Below, piece by piece: positions 53,681 to 62,157 of a stretch of DNA of 64,000 bases. This DNA comes from Capnocytophaga sp. oral taxon 338 str. F0234 (lineage in GTDB: Bacteria; Bacteroidota; Bacteroidia; Flavobacteriales; Flavobacteriaceae). Location: assembly GCF_000192225.1 (NCBI RefSeq), contig NZ_GL872413.1:1276285-1340284 (forward strand), in the 5' to 3' direction. Made by a program: the position numbers and the translations under genes. The notes below the pieces were generated by a model, which saw nothing but the letters and a program-made list of their open reading frames with translations, was not told the origin of the DNA and searched no databases. Every line of letters begins with the position of its first letter. The first letter of the stretch is position 1.

Positions 53681-54457
53681 ATGTATGCTATTTGTCATTT
53701 GAGTATTGTTCCTCTGCGAGAGGAATCCTCTCATAAGAGTGAGCAAATATCACAATTGTTATATGGTGAGTTGTGTTTTATTATAAAACAAGAAGGAGGG
53801 TGGTACTATATACGTACAGATTATGATAATTATGAAGGTTGGGTGGATTCCAAGCAACTGACTCCCATAAGTGATGCTATGTATGAGGAAAGTAAAAAGA
53901 TACTTCCTCGTTATGCTTCGGATATGGTGGATTATGTACAGATTAGTGACAAACAATATGATTTGTTGCCTATATGTATAGGTGCAACCGTAAGTAATGC
54001 TCCCCTTTTGGGACATTTGTTTGAAGGAGAGGTACAGCATAAGGTACTTAGAAAGAATATAATAGAGATTGCCTCCAAATACCTTAATACTCCCTATATC
54101 TGGGGAGGAAAATCTCCTTTTGGTATTGATAGTTCTGGATTTGTCCAGATGGTTTATAAGCTTATTGGAATAAAAATCCCAAGAGATGTTTCGGAACAAT
54201 GTGAGGTTATTGAGAAAAATATTGATTCTTTAGAAGATACTGAGATAGGCGATTTACTTTTTTTTAATAATTCTGCAGGAAGAATAGCTCATGTCGGTAT
54301 TATCATTCAGCGGGGCTTTATCATTCATGCCTATGGAAGCGTACGGATTGACCGTATAGAATCAGAGGGAATCTGTGATATAGAAACAGGTAAAATTACT
54401 CATAAATTGCGATTTATACGCCGCATTTTGGATGATGATGAGAAGAAATATTGCTAA
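53681..54457 (+). CDS. SH3b + NlpC/P60 (C40) protein with Cys-to-Ser active site
   Basis: A 258-residue protein. The N-terminal SH3b-like domain (about 1-65: LREESSHKSEQISQLLYGEL, then GGWYYIRTDYDNYEGWVDSK) is followed by an NlpC/P60 domain (about 125-250: YLNTPYIWGGKSPFGID). Family members have DCSGF at the nucleophile. Here codon 151 is AGT, giving DSSGF. His204 (IAHVGI) and His216 (IIHAYG) are kept. In the family the enzyme cuts peptidoglycan stem peptides; this copy may be inactive or altered. No signal peptide is evident. The rlmH gene follows after 12 bases. Confidence 0.85.
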   Translation: MYAICHLSIVPLREESSHKSEQISQLLYGELCFIIKQEGGWYYIRTDYDNYEGWVDSKQLTPISDAMYEESKKILPRYASDMVDYVQISDKQYDLLPICIGATVSNAPLLGHLFEGEVQHKVLRKNIIEIASKYLNTPYIWGGKSPFGIDSSGFVQMVYKLIGIKIPRDVSEQCEVIEKNIDSLEDTEIGDLLFFNNSAGRIAHVGIIIQRGFIIHAYGSVRIDRIESEGICDIETGKITHKLRFIRRILDDDEKKYC

Positions 54458-54469
54458 AATAGATATAAA

Positions 54470-54943
54470 ATGACATTAAGGCTCCTTGTAATAGGAAAAA
54501 CAGAGATATCATTTCTAGAGAAACTTATAGAAGAATATCAGAAAAGAATAAAATTCTATATAAAATTTGAAATAGAAATCATTCCTGCGCTTAAAAATAT
54601 GAAAAATATATCCCAAGAAGAACAAAAAAACAGAGAGGGAATCCTATTATTGCAAAAGATAGCTAATAATGAGCATTTGATTCTTTTAGATGAGCGAGGA
54701 AAGGAATACACTTCTGTGGAATTTTCTTATTTCTTACAAAAAATTATGAATACAGGGACTAAGCAATGTACGTTCGCTATAGGAGGAGCTTATGGATTTT
54801 CTCCAGCGGTATATGCCAGGGCTAATGGTACTTGTGCACTGTCTAAAATGACATTTTCCCACCAAATGGTGCGTTTGTTTTTTGTAGAACAACTCTACCG
54901 AGCCTTTACCATTCTTAATAATGAACCTTATCATCATATATAA
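54470..54943 (+). CDS. rlmH: 23S rRNA (pseudouridine1915-N3)-methyltransferase
   Basis: A 157-residue SPOUT methyltransferase. Family features are the MTLRLLVIGKT start, LLDERGKEYTSVEFSYFL, FAIGGAYGFSPAVYARA, SKMTFSHQMVRLFFVEQLYR and the C-terminal YHH of the active-site tail (usual YHH/YHK). It methylates pseudouridine in helix 69 of the large subunit. Its stop codon directly abuts the ATG of the DUF4268 gene. Confidence 0.96.
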   Translation: MTLRLLVIGKTEISFLEKLIEEYQKRIKFYIKFEIEIIPALKNMKNISQEEQKNREGILLLQKIANNEHLILLDERGKEYTSVEFSYFLQKIMNTGTKQCTFAIGGAYGFSPAVYARANGTCALSKMTFSHQMVRLFFVEQLYRAFTILNNEPYHHI

Positions 54944-55372
54944 ATGTATAGCAAAGAGGAAGCTGCTAAACTGAGACAGGATTTTTGGACTTCATTCGGA
55001 AAATCATTTCCCCGTAAGTGGGTTTTATATAAAACAGGAGTTAAACCTGTTCAATTCAGATTCTATTTTGATACTAAAAAAGCAATGGTATGTATAGATA
55101 TAGAAGGGAATGAGGAAGAAAGAGATAAATATTTCAATAGAATGCTTTCAGTTAGATCTATATTGAATGATTTTTTACCAGATAGTTCTTTTGAAAAACA
55201 CTATTTATTAGAAAATGGAAAAGAAATCTCACGTATTTGGTTAGAAAAACAGAGTGTATCTATACATGATAAAAAAACTTGGCAAGCTACTATGGAATTT
55301 TTTAATGAAAACATGCAAAGAATAGAACTTTTTTGGCAAGAATATAAAGATTTCTTTAAAGAGGAGGTTTGA
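54944..55372 (+). CDS. DUF4268 family protein
   Basis: A 142-residue soluble protein matching DUF4268: EEAAKLRQDFWTSFGKSFPR at the N-terminus, the YKTGVKPVQFRFYFDTKKAM strand pair, and a C-terminal ATMEFFNENMQRIELFWQEY helix. The function is unknown. It is translated in direct succession to rlmH (TAA then ATG, no gap), so it is co-expressed. Confidence 0.85.
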   Translation: MYSKEEAAKLRQDFWTSFGKSFPRKWVLYKTGVKPVQFRFYFDTKKAMVCIDIEGNEEERDKYFNRMLSVRSILNDFLPDSSFEKHYLLENGKEISRIWLEKQSVSIHDKKTWQATMEFFNENMQRIELFWQEYKDFFKEEV

Positions 55373-55435
55373 TTTTTAAATGAAATATGTATCATATTTT
55401 AAGAAAAACAATTTCTTCAAGTCAAGAAAAATAAT

Positions 55436-55443
55436 TACTTTTG
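55436..55443 (+). promoter_or_regulatory. -7 promoter element of udk
   Basis: TACTTTTG, 16 bases before ATG 55460, predicting a short leader of about ten bases. Confidence 0.5.
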
Positions 55444-55459
55444 CACAAATTTATAGTAG

Positions 55460-56068
55460 ATGTTACTTATAGGAATAACAGGGGGAACAGGTTGTGGAAA
55501 AACAACAGTAGTGAACCAGATTATCAGGGAATTACCTAAAGGGCAGGTAAGTGTAATCTCACAAGATTCTTATTATAAAGATTTGTCCCATTTGACTTAT
55601 GAGGAGAGAACAAAGGTAAACTTCGATCATCCTAAATCATTGGACTTTGACTTACTCAAGCAACATCTCTCTCAGCTAAAGGAAGGAAAAACAATTCTGC
55701 AGCCCACTTATTCTTTTATAGAACATAATCGTATGCCGCAAACAGTAGCTATAGCTCCTTGTAAGGTGATTATTGTAGAAGGAATCTTGATACTTTCTCA
55801 TCCGGATTTGAGAGATTTATTTGATATAAAAATATTTGTTCATGCGGATTCCGATGAGCGGCTTATTCGCCGTATCAAAAGAGATACTACCGAGAGAGGA
55901 AGGGATATTCAAGAAGTATTGGATAGGTATCAAACCACTCTAAAGCCTATGCACCAGGAGTTCATAGAACCTACCAAAGAATATGCTGATATCATCATTC
56001 CTAATAACCGACATAATAAAGTAGCTATTGATATTGTGAAGACAATCGTCCATAACAGAATACAATAA
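55460..56068 (+). CDS. udk: Uridine kinase
   Basis: A 202-residue P-loop kinase of pyrimidine salvage that phosphorylates uridine and cytidine. Walker A is GITGGTGCGKTTVVNQI. QDSYYKDLSHLTYEERTKVN and NFDHPKSLDFDLLKQHL are the substrate segments, and RDTTERGRDIQEVLDRY is the lid. Length and order are standard. The septum gene follows after one base. Confidence 0.95.
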   Translation: MLLIGITGGTGCGKTTVVNQIIRELPKGQVSVISQDSYYKDLSHLTYEERTKVNFDHPKSLDFDLLKQHLSQLKEGKTILQPTYSFIEHNRMPQTVAIAPCKVIIVEGILILSHPDLRDLFDIKIFVHADSDERLIRRIKRDTTERGRDIQEVLDRYQTTLKPMHQEFIEPTKEYADIIIPNNRHNKVAIDIVKTIVHNRIQ

Positions 56069-56069
56069 A

Positions 56070-56366
56070 ATGATAGATTTTCAATTTTATATTAGAAAAT
56101 ATGCCTATACCATTGGCTTTGTTGCTTTTGGAATATGGATGTTATTTTTTGATTCTAATTCTTGGATCTCTCATAGAAAGTTGAATAAAGAAATTGAAGG
56201 ATTGAAGCGGCAAAAAGAATTTCTTCAAAAGGAGATTGCTAAGGACAGGAAAGCTATTAAGGAAATCAATACCTATGAAGGAAGGGAGAAGTTTGGGCGA
56301 GAAAATTATTATTTTAAAAGAGATAATGAAGATATCTTTATCATTGAATATGATACAATAAAATAG
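56070..56366 (+). CDS. Septum formation initiator family protein (FtsB/DivIC-like)
   Basis: A 98-residue protein with a short cytoplasmic N-terminus, one transmembrane helix (about 11-28, AYTIGFVAFGIWMLFFDSNS), a coiled coil (SHRKLNKEIEGLKRQKEFLQ) and the conserved YEGREKFGRENYYFKRDNED end. It forms part of the divisome core with FtsL/FtsQ-like partners. The udk-ftsB pairing is usual in Flavobacteriia. Confidence 0.9.
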   Translation: MIDFQFYIRKYAYTIGFVAFGIWMLFFDSNSWISHRKLNKEIEGLKRQKEFLQKEIAKDRKAIKEINTYEGREKFGRENYYFKRDNEDIFIIEYDTIK

Positions 56367-56393
56367 AATTATTATAGTTAAAAATACGAATAT

Positions 56394-56756
56394 ATGTACG
56401 AAAATGAAGGAGAAAACAGCGAAATTTTCTCAAAAGCTCTAAGAGCGGGTAGGCGAACTTATTTCTTTGATATACGTGGTACCAAAGCGGGGGATTATTA
56501 TCTAACAATAACAGAGAGTAAAAAGTTCACACATGATGATGGGTCTTCTCATTACCAAAAACATAAAATTTACCTTTATAAGGAGGATTTTAATGCCTTT
56601 AAAGAAATTTTAGAGGAGATGACCTCTTATGTGTTTGATGAAAAAGGAGAGGAAGTTATCTCTGAGAAACATCAGAAAGATTTCAAAAAACCTCTTTATA
56701 CCAATGATAAAGAGAACTCATCCTATACCATTGATGATTTTGAAGATATCAAGTAA
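56394..56756 (+). CDS. DUF3276 (PUR-alpha-like) protein
   Basis: A 120-residue protein with one PUR repeat: FSKALRAGRRTYFFDIRGTK, AGDYYLTITESKKF, then HKIYLYKEDFNAFKEILEEM. An acidic tail follows (ENSSYTIDDFEDIK). PUR-type domains bind single-stranded DNA or RNA. The family is widespread and highly conserved in Bacteroidota. It sits 28 bases behind the ftsB-like gene and ends in a strong hairpin. Confidence 0.92.
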   Translation: MYENEGENSEIFSKALRAGRRTYFFDIRGTKAGDYYLTITESKKFTHDDGSSHYQKHKIYLYKEDFNAFKEILEEMTSYVFDEKGEEVISEKHQKDFKKPLYTNDKENSSYTIDDFEDIK

Positions 56757-56778
56757 ATAAATCACCTGATTTTAAGGG

Positions 56779-56813
56779 AGGAACTGCTTTTTTCACTGAA
56801 AAAAGCAGTTCCT
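56779..56813. terminator. Bidirectional terminator
   Basis: A perfect 15-bp stem, 56779-56793 with 56799-56813, around loop CACTG. It contains T- and A-runs in the stem. It separates the convergent DUF3276 and SLC13 genes. Confidence 0.88.
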
Positions 56814-56834
56814 GTTTATCTGGAACATAGCCGT

Positions 56835-58691
56835 TTAATGCAATGAAAAAGGGAAAAAGATAGGAAGAACCAATATCATAACAATTCCCATAAGTATCTG
56901 TAGAGGAAGCCCTACTTTTATATAATCCATAAAAGTATAACGTCCTGCAGACATAACCAAAGCATTAGGAGGGGTGGAGAAGGGGGAGGCAAAGCACATA
57001 CTTGCCCCTACTGAAACGGCAATAAGGAAAGGCAGAGGGCTTATTCCCATGCTGGTCGCAGCACTCATAGCAATAGGAGCTACCAAAATAGCTGTTGCTG
57101 TATTACTTATGAACATGGTAAGTAGGGAAGTGGTGAAATAGATGCTTGCCAAGAGGATATATGGGCTGTACCCACCTAATTTGCCTACTAACATCTGGGA
57201 AACCCATTGGGAGGCTCCCGTCTTCTCCAAAGCCAAAGCCATAGGAAGCATGGCTGCAATAAGAACAACACTTTCCCAATTGATAGTTTTATAAGCCGCC
57301 TCTACATTGGGAAGAGCTCCTGAAAATACCATAAGGAGAGAAGCTACCAGTACCGCTGTTACAGGTTGAACAGGGATAAAATCAAACATCATACTCATTA
57401 CCATAAGAAGCATGATAATAGCAGCGATAGGCGCCTTATGCGTAAGACTTACCTTAGAGGCTTCTCGTAGAGGTTGTCCTAATACAATTAAGTGCCGCTG
57501 TTGGTCATTCAGCCGAGCTATATCTCTCCAGGAACCTTGTACCAATAGAATATCACCTGAATGGATACGCTGATCTTTAAGATTTTTTAGAATATAAGTC
57601 TCTTTACGCTGTATTCCTAAGATGTTTAAGGAAAAACTATCCCTAAATTTTGACTTCTTAATAGGCAAGTTTACCAATCGGGAAGTAGAAGTTACTAATA
57701 CCTCAGCAATACCATGTTTTTGGGAATTCATAAGTTCCTCTTGAGAGGTGAATTTATCCTCTATAAGCCTCAAAGATTTTTCCCATACCATAGCCTCTAT
57801 CTTTCGTATATCTCCTTGTACAAATAGAATATCTCCTTCATTAAGAACTGTATTAGCATGAGCCAATTCACGATCAGGATTCTTAAAAATGGAAGAATTA
57901 ATGCTTGGTTTTCTCAATATTTCAGTTACATTCACTTCATATTTGTCTGAAATATTACTCTCAAGGAGTGTCTTTCCTATAAAAGGGGCATTTTTCCCAA
58001 TCATAACCAAGTGAACATCTTTGGATAGGTGATATTCTTCCATGAGATCCTTAAGGGATTTACTGTTTTGTTTATTCTCCTGTAGAGAATCTTTCTTGTT
58101 GAGCAAGCGCTGGCTCACTGGAATAAGATAGAGCAATCCTACCCCAATGGCTACCAGTCCTACCGGAGTAAATGAGAAAAAGGTAAGAGAAGGATAGCCG
58201 TGCTTTATAAGTTCTTCATTAATAATAAGGTTAGGAGGTGTCCCAATGAGGGTCATCATTCCTCCTAAGCTACTGGCAAAAGCTAAAGGCATCAGAAGGC
58301 GAGAAGAATTAATATTGGCACTCATAGCCATACTTACCACTATAGGTAACATTAATGCTACAGTACCTGTGTTACTTACAAAAGCACCAATAAAAGAAGT
58401 GGCAAGGATTACTAATATGAACAAACGTAATTCACTATTACCTGCCAATTTTAGAAGGCGATTACTAATCATTTTAGCCAGCCCTGTTTGGAAAATGGCA
58501 CCTCCTACAACAAATAACCCTATCATCATGATAACTACAGAATTGGAAAAACCTGAGAGGGCTTCTTCTGGAGTGAGTATCCCAAAGAGTACCAAGAGCA
58601 GGAGGGAGGAGAGTGCTACCAAATCCGAACGAATTTTCCCCATCATAAAGAATATAGAAGAAAAAACTAAAATAATTAAGGTAATGTACAT
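56835..58691 (-). CDS. SLC13/DASS-type anion permease with two RCK-C domains
   Basis: A 618-residue inner-membrane transporter. N-terminal transmembrane helices include the signature SNTGTVALMLPIVVSMA. A second half repeats it with SNTATAILVAPIAMSAA. Hairpin motifs such as GGMMTLIGTPPNLIINEEL match the SLC13/ArsB-type fold. Two TrkA-C/RCK-C domains lie in the central cytoplasmic loop (about 215-300 and 305-390). Substrates of the family are dicarboxylates, sulfate or other anions; the substrate here cannot be told. Confidence 0.9.
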   Translation of the reverse strand: MYITLIILVFSSIFFMMGKIRSDLVALSSLLLLVLFGILTPEEALSGFSNSVVIMMIGLFVVGGAIFQTGLAKMISNRLLKLAGNSELRLFILVILATSFIGAFVSNTGTVALMLPIVVSMAMSANINSSRLLMPLAFASSLGGMMTLIGTPPNLIINEELIKHGYPSLTFFSFTPVGLVAIGVGLLYLIPVSQRLLNKKDSLQENKQNSKSLKDLMEEYHLSKDVHLVMIGKNAPFIGKTLLESNISDKYEVNVTEILRKPSINSSIFKNPDRELAHANTVLNEGDILFVQGDIRKIEAMVWEKSLRLIEDKFTSQEELMNSQKHGIAEVLVTSTSRLVNLPIKKSKFRDSFSLNILGIQRKETYILKNLKDQRIHSGDILLVQGSWRDIARLNDQQRHLIVLGQPLREASKVSLTHKAPIAAIIMLLMVMSMMFDFIPVQPVTAVLVASLLMVFSGALPNVEAAYKTINWESVVLIAAMLPMALALEKTGASQWVSQMLVGKLGGYSPYILLASIYFTTSLLTMFISNTATAILVAPIAMSAATSMGISPLPFLIAVSVGASMCFASPFSTPPNALVMSAGRYTFMDYIKVGLPLQILMGIVMILVLPIFFPFSLH

Positions 58692-58884
58692 GTTACTGAC
58701 AATTTACTTCTGAATAAATAATATATTTATAATTAAAAGGCAAATATATGAAAATATTTTAATATAATAATAAATATCAATAAATAATATGATAATTATT
58801 TTCTACAAAAAAATTTTTATGAATTTATTTGTTTTTTGGCATAGAAATTGTTATTATACTTGTACAAATAAATGTATTATAAAA

Positions 58885-59247
58885 ATGAAAAAAATTTTAT
58901 TAGCAAGTTTTGCTTTAGCTTTGGCTTCTTGCGGACAGAAATCCTCTTATGAAGGAACTTATGAAGGAACCCTTCCTTGTGCAGATTGTAGTGGTATCAA
59001 TGTTACCTTAACTATTAATAAAGATTCCTATACTTCTCAAGAGGTAATGGAGGATCTTAATACTAAGGATAAGGGAAATGTTGCTTATGATACACAAAGT
59101 AAAGTACTTACCCTTACAAGCACTGAAGAAAAAGATAAAGAACAACGCTATAAAGTAAAAGAAGATGGCTCTATTGCTCTTTTGGATGCTGATGGCAAAG
59201 AAGTAGAAGGAGAGTTGGCTTCTTATTATATCTTGAAGAAAAAATAA
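58885..59247 (+). CDS. NlpE-like copper-resistance/stress lipoprotein
   Basis: A 120-residue lipoprotein with lipobox ALASC, then the NlpE N-terminal domain: SSYEGTYEGTLPCADCSGIN with the CxxC pair, and a calycin-like strand order ending KVKEDGSIALLDADGKEVEG. E. coli NlpE senses surface contact and envelope stress and is tied to copper tolerance; only the N-terminal domain is present here, as is common in Bacteroidota. ATG 58885 gives the correct signal peptide; the longer upstream frame does not. Confidence 0.85.
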   Translation: MKKILLASFALALASCGQKSSYEGTYEGTLPCADCSGINVTLTINKDSYTSQEVMEDLNTKDKGNVAYDTQSKVLTLTSTEEKDKEQRYKVKEDGSIALLDADGKEVEGELASYYILKKK

Positions 59248-59275
59248 TTGTATTATTAGTAGTAAGTAATTTGAA

Positions 59276-59305
59276 AGAGGCTGTCCAAGCATTTGGATAG
59301 CCTCT
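59276..59305. terminator. Terminator between NlpE-like gene and sucB
   Basis: AGAGGCTGTCC (59276-59286) pairs with GGATAGCCTCT (59295-59305), one G-U, extended by AA/TT to 13 bp with a GCAT loop. It serves the convergent genes on both sides. Confidence 0.85.
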
Positions 59306-59336
59306 CTCTTGATTTATGGACAAGTAACAACATTTA

Positions 59337-60581
59337 CTAAAGTTCCAAAGCTTTTTTAAGATCATTATCCATTAAGAGTTCCACAGGATTTTCAAGAGCT
59401 TTTTTCACCTCTACTAGGAAGCCTACAGATTCCCGTCCATCAATGATTCGGTGGTCATAGGAAAGGGCAATGTACATCACAGGAGCTATCACAATTTGCC
59501 CACTGCGTACAATAGCACGCTCTACTACATTGTGCATTCCCAGAATAGCGGATTGTGGAGGATTAATAATAGGAGTGGAGAGCATACTTCCAAAAACCCC
59601 TCCGTTGGTAATGGTGAATGTACCTCCGGTCATCTCGTCCACTGTAATTTGTCCGTCACGTGCACGTGTAGCCAAACGTTTTACTTCTGCTTCTACACCA
59701 CGGAAAGAAAGATTCTCAGCATTGCGAATGACAGGCACCATTAGTCCCTTAGGTCCGGAAACTGCAATGGAAATATCACAGTATTCATAGGTAATTTTTT
59801 CCTTATCATCAATCATGGAATTGACATCGGGGAACATCTTAAGGGCACGCACTACTGCTAAAGTGAAAAAGGACATGAAGCCTAAACTTACATTATGGTG
59901 TTCCTTGAAGATATCCTTATATTCATTACGTATTTCATAAATGGCTGACATATCCACTTCGTTGAAAGTGGTAAGCATGGCAGTTTCATTTTTTACAGAA
60001 ACTAATCGTTCGGCTACTTTACGGCGAAGCATGGAGAGTTTAGAGCGTTTTTCACTTCTCTTTTCATTGGTAGGAGTTCCCATGCTATGGCGTGCGGGTT
60101 GTGCATTAAGAGCGTCTTCTTTAGTGATACGTCCTCCTTTACCTGTGCCTTTCACTTCACTGGTTGGGATTTGTTTTTCTGCTAAAATCTTTTTAGCAGC
60201 AGGAGAAGCCTCTCCTGTGGCATAGCTTGTAGGTACTGGATTTTCTACTTTAGGAGTAGTCGCTACAAGGGCAGCAGTAGGAGCTATTGCAGAGGTAGAG
60301 GTAGGAGCTTCTTTTACAGCAGCAGCGGTCTCAGTAGGAGCCTGTGCGTCAGTATCAATAAGGCATACCACTTCTCCTACGGCTACGGAATCCCCTTCTT
60401 GTGCCTTAAGGGTGATGATACCACTAGCTTCAGCAGGTAGTTCAAGAGTTGCTTTATCAGAATCTACTTCCGCAATGGCTTGGTCTTTCTTTACATAATC
60501 GCCATCTTTGACAAGCCAAGTAGCGATTTCTACTTCAGTGATTGATTCCCCTGGAGAAGGGACTTTCATTTCTAAAATCAT
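59337..60581 (-). CDS. sucB: 2-oxoglutarate dehydrogenase E2, dihydrolipoyl succinyltransferase
   Basis: A 414-residue E2. One N-terminal lipoyl domain has its Lys in EVDSDKATLELPA. A short Ala/Pro/Thr linker follows, then a binding domain (SPAAKKILAEKQIPTSEVKG) and a catalytic domain with LSYDHRIIDGRESVGFL. The single lipoyl domain and the EVPSPGES-like start (MKVPSPGESITEVEIATW) mark the succinyltransferase of the TCA cycle rather than pyruvate E2. The start is ATG 60581: the promoter (60654-60661) covers the upstream in-frame ATG. The E1 gene is not adjacent here. Confidence 0.94.
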   Translation of the reverse strand: MILEMKVPSPGESITEVEIATWLVKDGDYVKKDQAIAEVDSDKATLELPAEASGIITLKAQEGDSVAVGEVVCLIDTDAQAPTETAAAVKEAPTSTSAIAPTAALVATTPKVENPVPTSYATGEASPAAKKILAEKQIPTSEVKGTGKGGRITKEDALNAQPARHSMGTPTNEKRSEKRSKLSMLRRKVAERLVSVKNETAMLTTFNEVDMSAIYEIRNEYKDIFKEHHNVSLGFMSFFTLAVVRALKMFPDVNSMIDDKEKITYEYCDISIAVSGPKGLMVPVIRNAENLSFRGVEAEVKRLATRARDGQITVDEMTGGTFTITNGGVFGSMLSTPIINPPQSAILGMHNVVERAIVRSGQIVIAPVMYIALSYDHRIIDGRESVGFLVEVKKALENPVELLMDNDLKKALEL

Positions 60582-60653
60582 AAATTTTTCTTTTAGTTCT
60601 AAGTAAATTTTTTGATTAGATACTTCTTCTTTGATTGAAGAAAAAAATTTGCA

Positions 60654-60661
60654 CAAAGATA
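60654..60661 (-). promoter_or_regulatory. -7 promoter element of sucB
   Basis: TATCTTTG on the minus strand, giving a leader of about 65 bases to ATG 60581. Confidence 0.65.
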
Positions 60662-60809
60662 CTAAAAAATATAGAATTTACAATAAAAAAAATGTTTTTT
60701 TTTCTATTTTACCTAACTGGCTTGTGTAAGGTAACTTCCCTCATATATATTCCTTTTACAGATTATATTTCTCACCCTCTCACCTGTTCATATTTGCTTG
60801 TGTGACTTC

Positions 60810-60836
60810 ATTTTTCACTTTTCACTTTTCACTTAA
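60810..60836. repeat. TTTTCAC heptamer run
   Basis: Consecutive TTTTCAC units on the plus strand, running into the stop codon of the DUF6291-like gene. Similar TTCAC-rich sequence lies on the other side of that gene. Confidence 0.6.
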
Positions 60837-61642
60837 TCTAGGTATACCGCCTGCCCGTGTTCATTCATTCCGAAGGTTCTGTATCTGGGGTATTGTGCTT
60901 GTTCTTCGGCTTTTTTCTGCTTCTCTACCGCCTCCTCCTGTTTCCTTTTCCGGATCCAATTCTTAAAATGGCTACAGTAGTCCCGAATATCTTTCTCATA
61001 TTCTCCCTGTGATTCCAAGTGTTCGTGGAACTGACACAAGAGCTTAGAGAGCTGTTGCTTATCATTGATATTTAGTATCTTGAACATTACTTGTGTGAGC
61101 CTTTCATTGCTAAGGTATTCTTCCTTAAGTGCTTCTATGGGTTTAATCTCCCAGTATGTATTCCTTTTTTTAGGAATATAAGGGACAATCTGGTCTATAG
61201 AGATACTTTCCATAGAATTATGGGCAGGCTCCGCTATGTTTTCCTCTTTTTTAGTTTCTTTTCCCTTGGAAGGACGGGCTTTTTTACTACGAGCCTCCTC
61301 TTCAGCTTCTTCTAAGGAGAGTTCTTGGGCTACTACTTTGTTGTAAATATCAGGATGCCACCGCTTAAGGTTTCCCATACGTCCCTTTTTTCTGTTATTC
61401 ACGGCGCTTTGGTGCCACTGTTTGGCTTCTCGGTTGAACTGAGCCTTGAAGGAGGCAAAGGCAATTCGAGTTACAAAGTCATCCACAGGGAAGGGAGGAA
61501 TCTCTTGCGGTTGAGGGTCAAGGTGATTGTTTAGGTGTTGCTGGTAGGCTTTGATGGTTTTGAAGAGCTTACCGGCTTGTTCGTCGGTGAGCTCGTCCAG
61601 TACTTCGAGCATGTCATTGTAGAGGATGAAGAATTTTTTCAT
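60833..61642 (-). CDS. DUF6291-like replication-module protein, probably acquired
   Basis: A 269-residue soluble, charged protein. The N-terminus (KKFFILYNDMLEVLDELTDE, then QAGKLFKTIKAYQQHL) fits the DUF6291-type domain. The C-terminal half (QLSKLLCQFHEHLESQGEYE, then IRDYCSHFKNWIRKRKQ) resembles the DnaD/DUF7833-like end seen in phage and plasmid replication proteins of Bacteroidota. No phage or conjugation gene is near. GC is higher than usual here (my count for 61261-61320: 29 of 60). It is bracketed by TTCAC-rich repeats, suggesting an orphan piece of a mobile element. Confidence 0.6.
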   Translation of the reverse strand: MKKFFILYNDMLEVLDELTDEQAGKLFKTIKAYQQHLNNHLDPQPQEIPPFPVDDFVTRIAFASFKAQFNREAKQWHQSAVNNRKKGRMGNLKRWHPDIYNKVVAQELSLEEAEEEARSKKARPSKGKETKKEENIAEPAHNSMESISIDQIVPYIPKKRNTYWEIKPIEALKEEYLSNERLTQVMFKILNINDKQQLSKLLCQFHEHLESQGEYEKDIRDYCSHFKNWIRKRKQEEAVEKQKKAEEQAQYPRYRTFGMNEHGQAVYLD

Positions 61643-61710
61643 AATAATGAAGAGATTTGTTTACTGAAATCATGAAGCTGAAGGGCGATGTGCTTCCTTC
61701 AAAAACACCG

Positions 61711-61741
61711 CAAATATACAACATTTTTGTAGCTATGTCAA
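61711..61741 (-). promoter_or_regulatory. Promoter of the DUF6291-like gene
   Basis: Minus-strand TTGAC (61737-61741) and TATATTTG (61711-61718), 18 bases apart, close to the Bacteroidota consensus. The leader would be about 60 bases. Confidence 0.7.
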
Positions 61742-61773
61742 GGAAAAACAGAAAGAGAAGTGTCCACCCCTTA

Positions 61774-61860
61774 ATAAGTGAAAAACGAAAAGTGAAAAAC
61801 GAAAAATTCTTCACTTTTAACTTTTAACTATTCACTTTTAACTGTTCACTATTCATTATT
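61774..61860. repeat. TTCAC / GTGAA repeat cluster
   Basis: Two tandem 14-base units AGTGAAAAACGAAA are followed by several inverted units of type TTCACTTTTAAC and TTCACTATTCA. The two halves can pair as a long hairpin. It resembles, on a larger scale, the run at 60810-60836 on the other side of the DUF6291-like gene. Confidence 0.65.
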
Positions 61861-62157
61861 CACCCACATACCCAGCTGTGGGCACTCGCTGGCTATACTT
61901 TTCACTTTCAAAGGAGGGTAAAGAATCCTTTTTCTTGAAAAATGGAGAAGTCGCTGGTGATGATGAATGATTTCGTTGTTTGTTTTTCGTTCCTTATTTT
62001 ATTTCTTCTTCTTCTTTATTTTTTTGTATTTGTATTTTTCTTCTTTTTTGTCTTTGTTTTAAGCGATAACGGGGATAGTAAGTATCGCACACGGCGAGTG
62101 TGGGGATATACTTGTTACAAACATTTGTGACTTTCTAAACTCTAAGTGATCTGGATT
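61861..62157. other. Non-coding low-complexity stretch
   Basis: Continues the roughly 500-base gap between the DUF6291-like gene and the porin genes. It is a pyrimidine-rich tract (about 61980-62065, mostly T with TTC runs). I see no convincing gene; the one open frame would encode a Phe/Leu/Val run from the tract itself. Confidence 0.6.

Noticed and set aside
58789-58884. Longer N-terminus for the NlpE-like lipoprotein
   Set aside because: The extension would bury the lipoprotein signal peptide that starts at ATG 58885.
59451-60225. Plus-strand open frames opposite sucB
   Set aside because: Antisense shadows of a clear dehydrogenase E2 gene; no promoter or family match.
60582-60656. Longer N-terminus for sucB from an upstream in-frame ATG
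   Set aside because: The ATG at 60656 lies within the TATCTTTG promoter element and the added residues do not match the E2 family.
61942-62130. Open frame encoding a Phe/Leu/Val-rich 62-residue peptide
   Set aside because: It is produced by a T/C-rich low-complexity tract, has no recognisable promoter or family, and lies in an otherwise gene-free gap.
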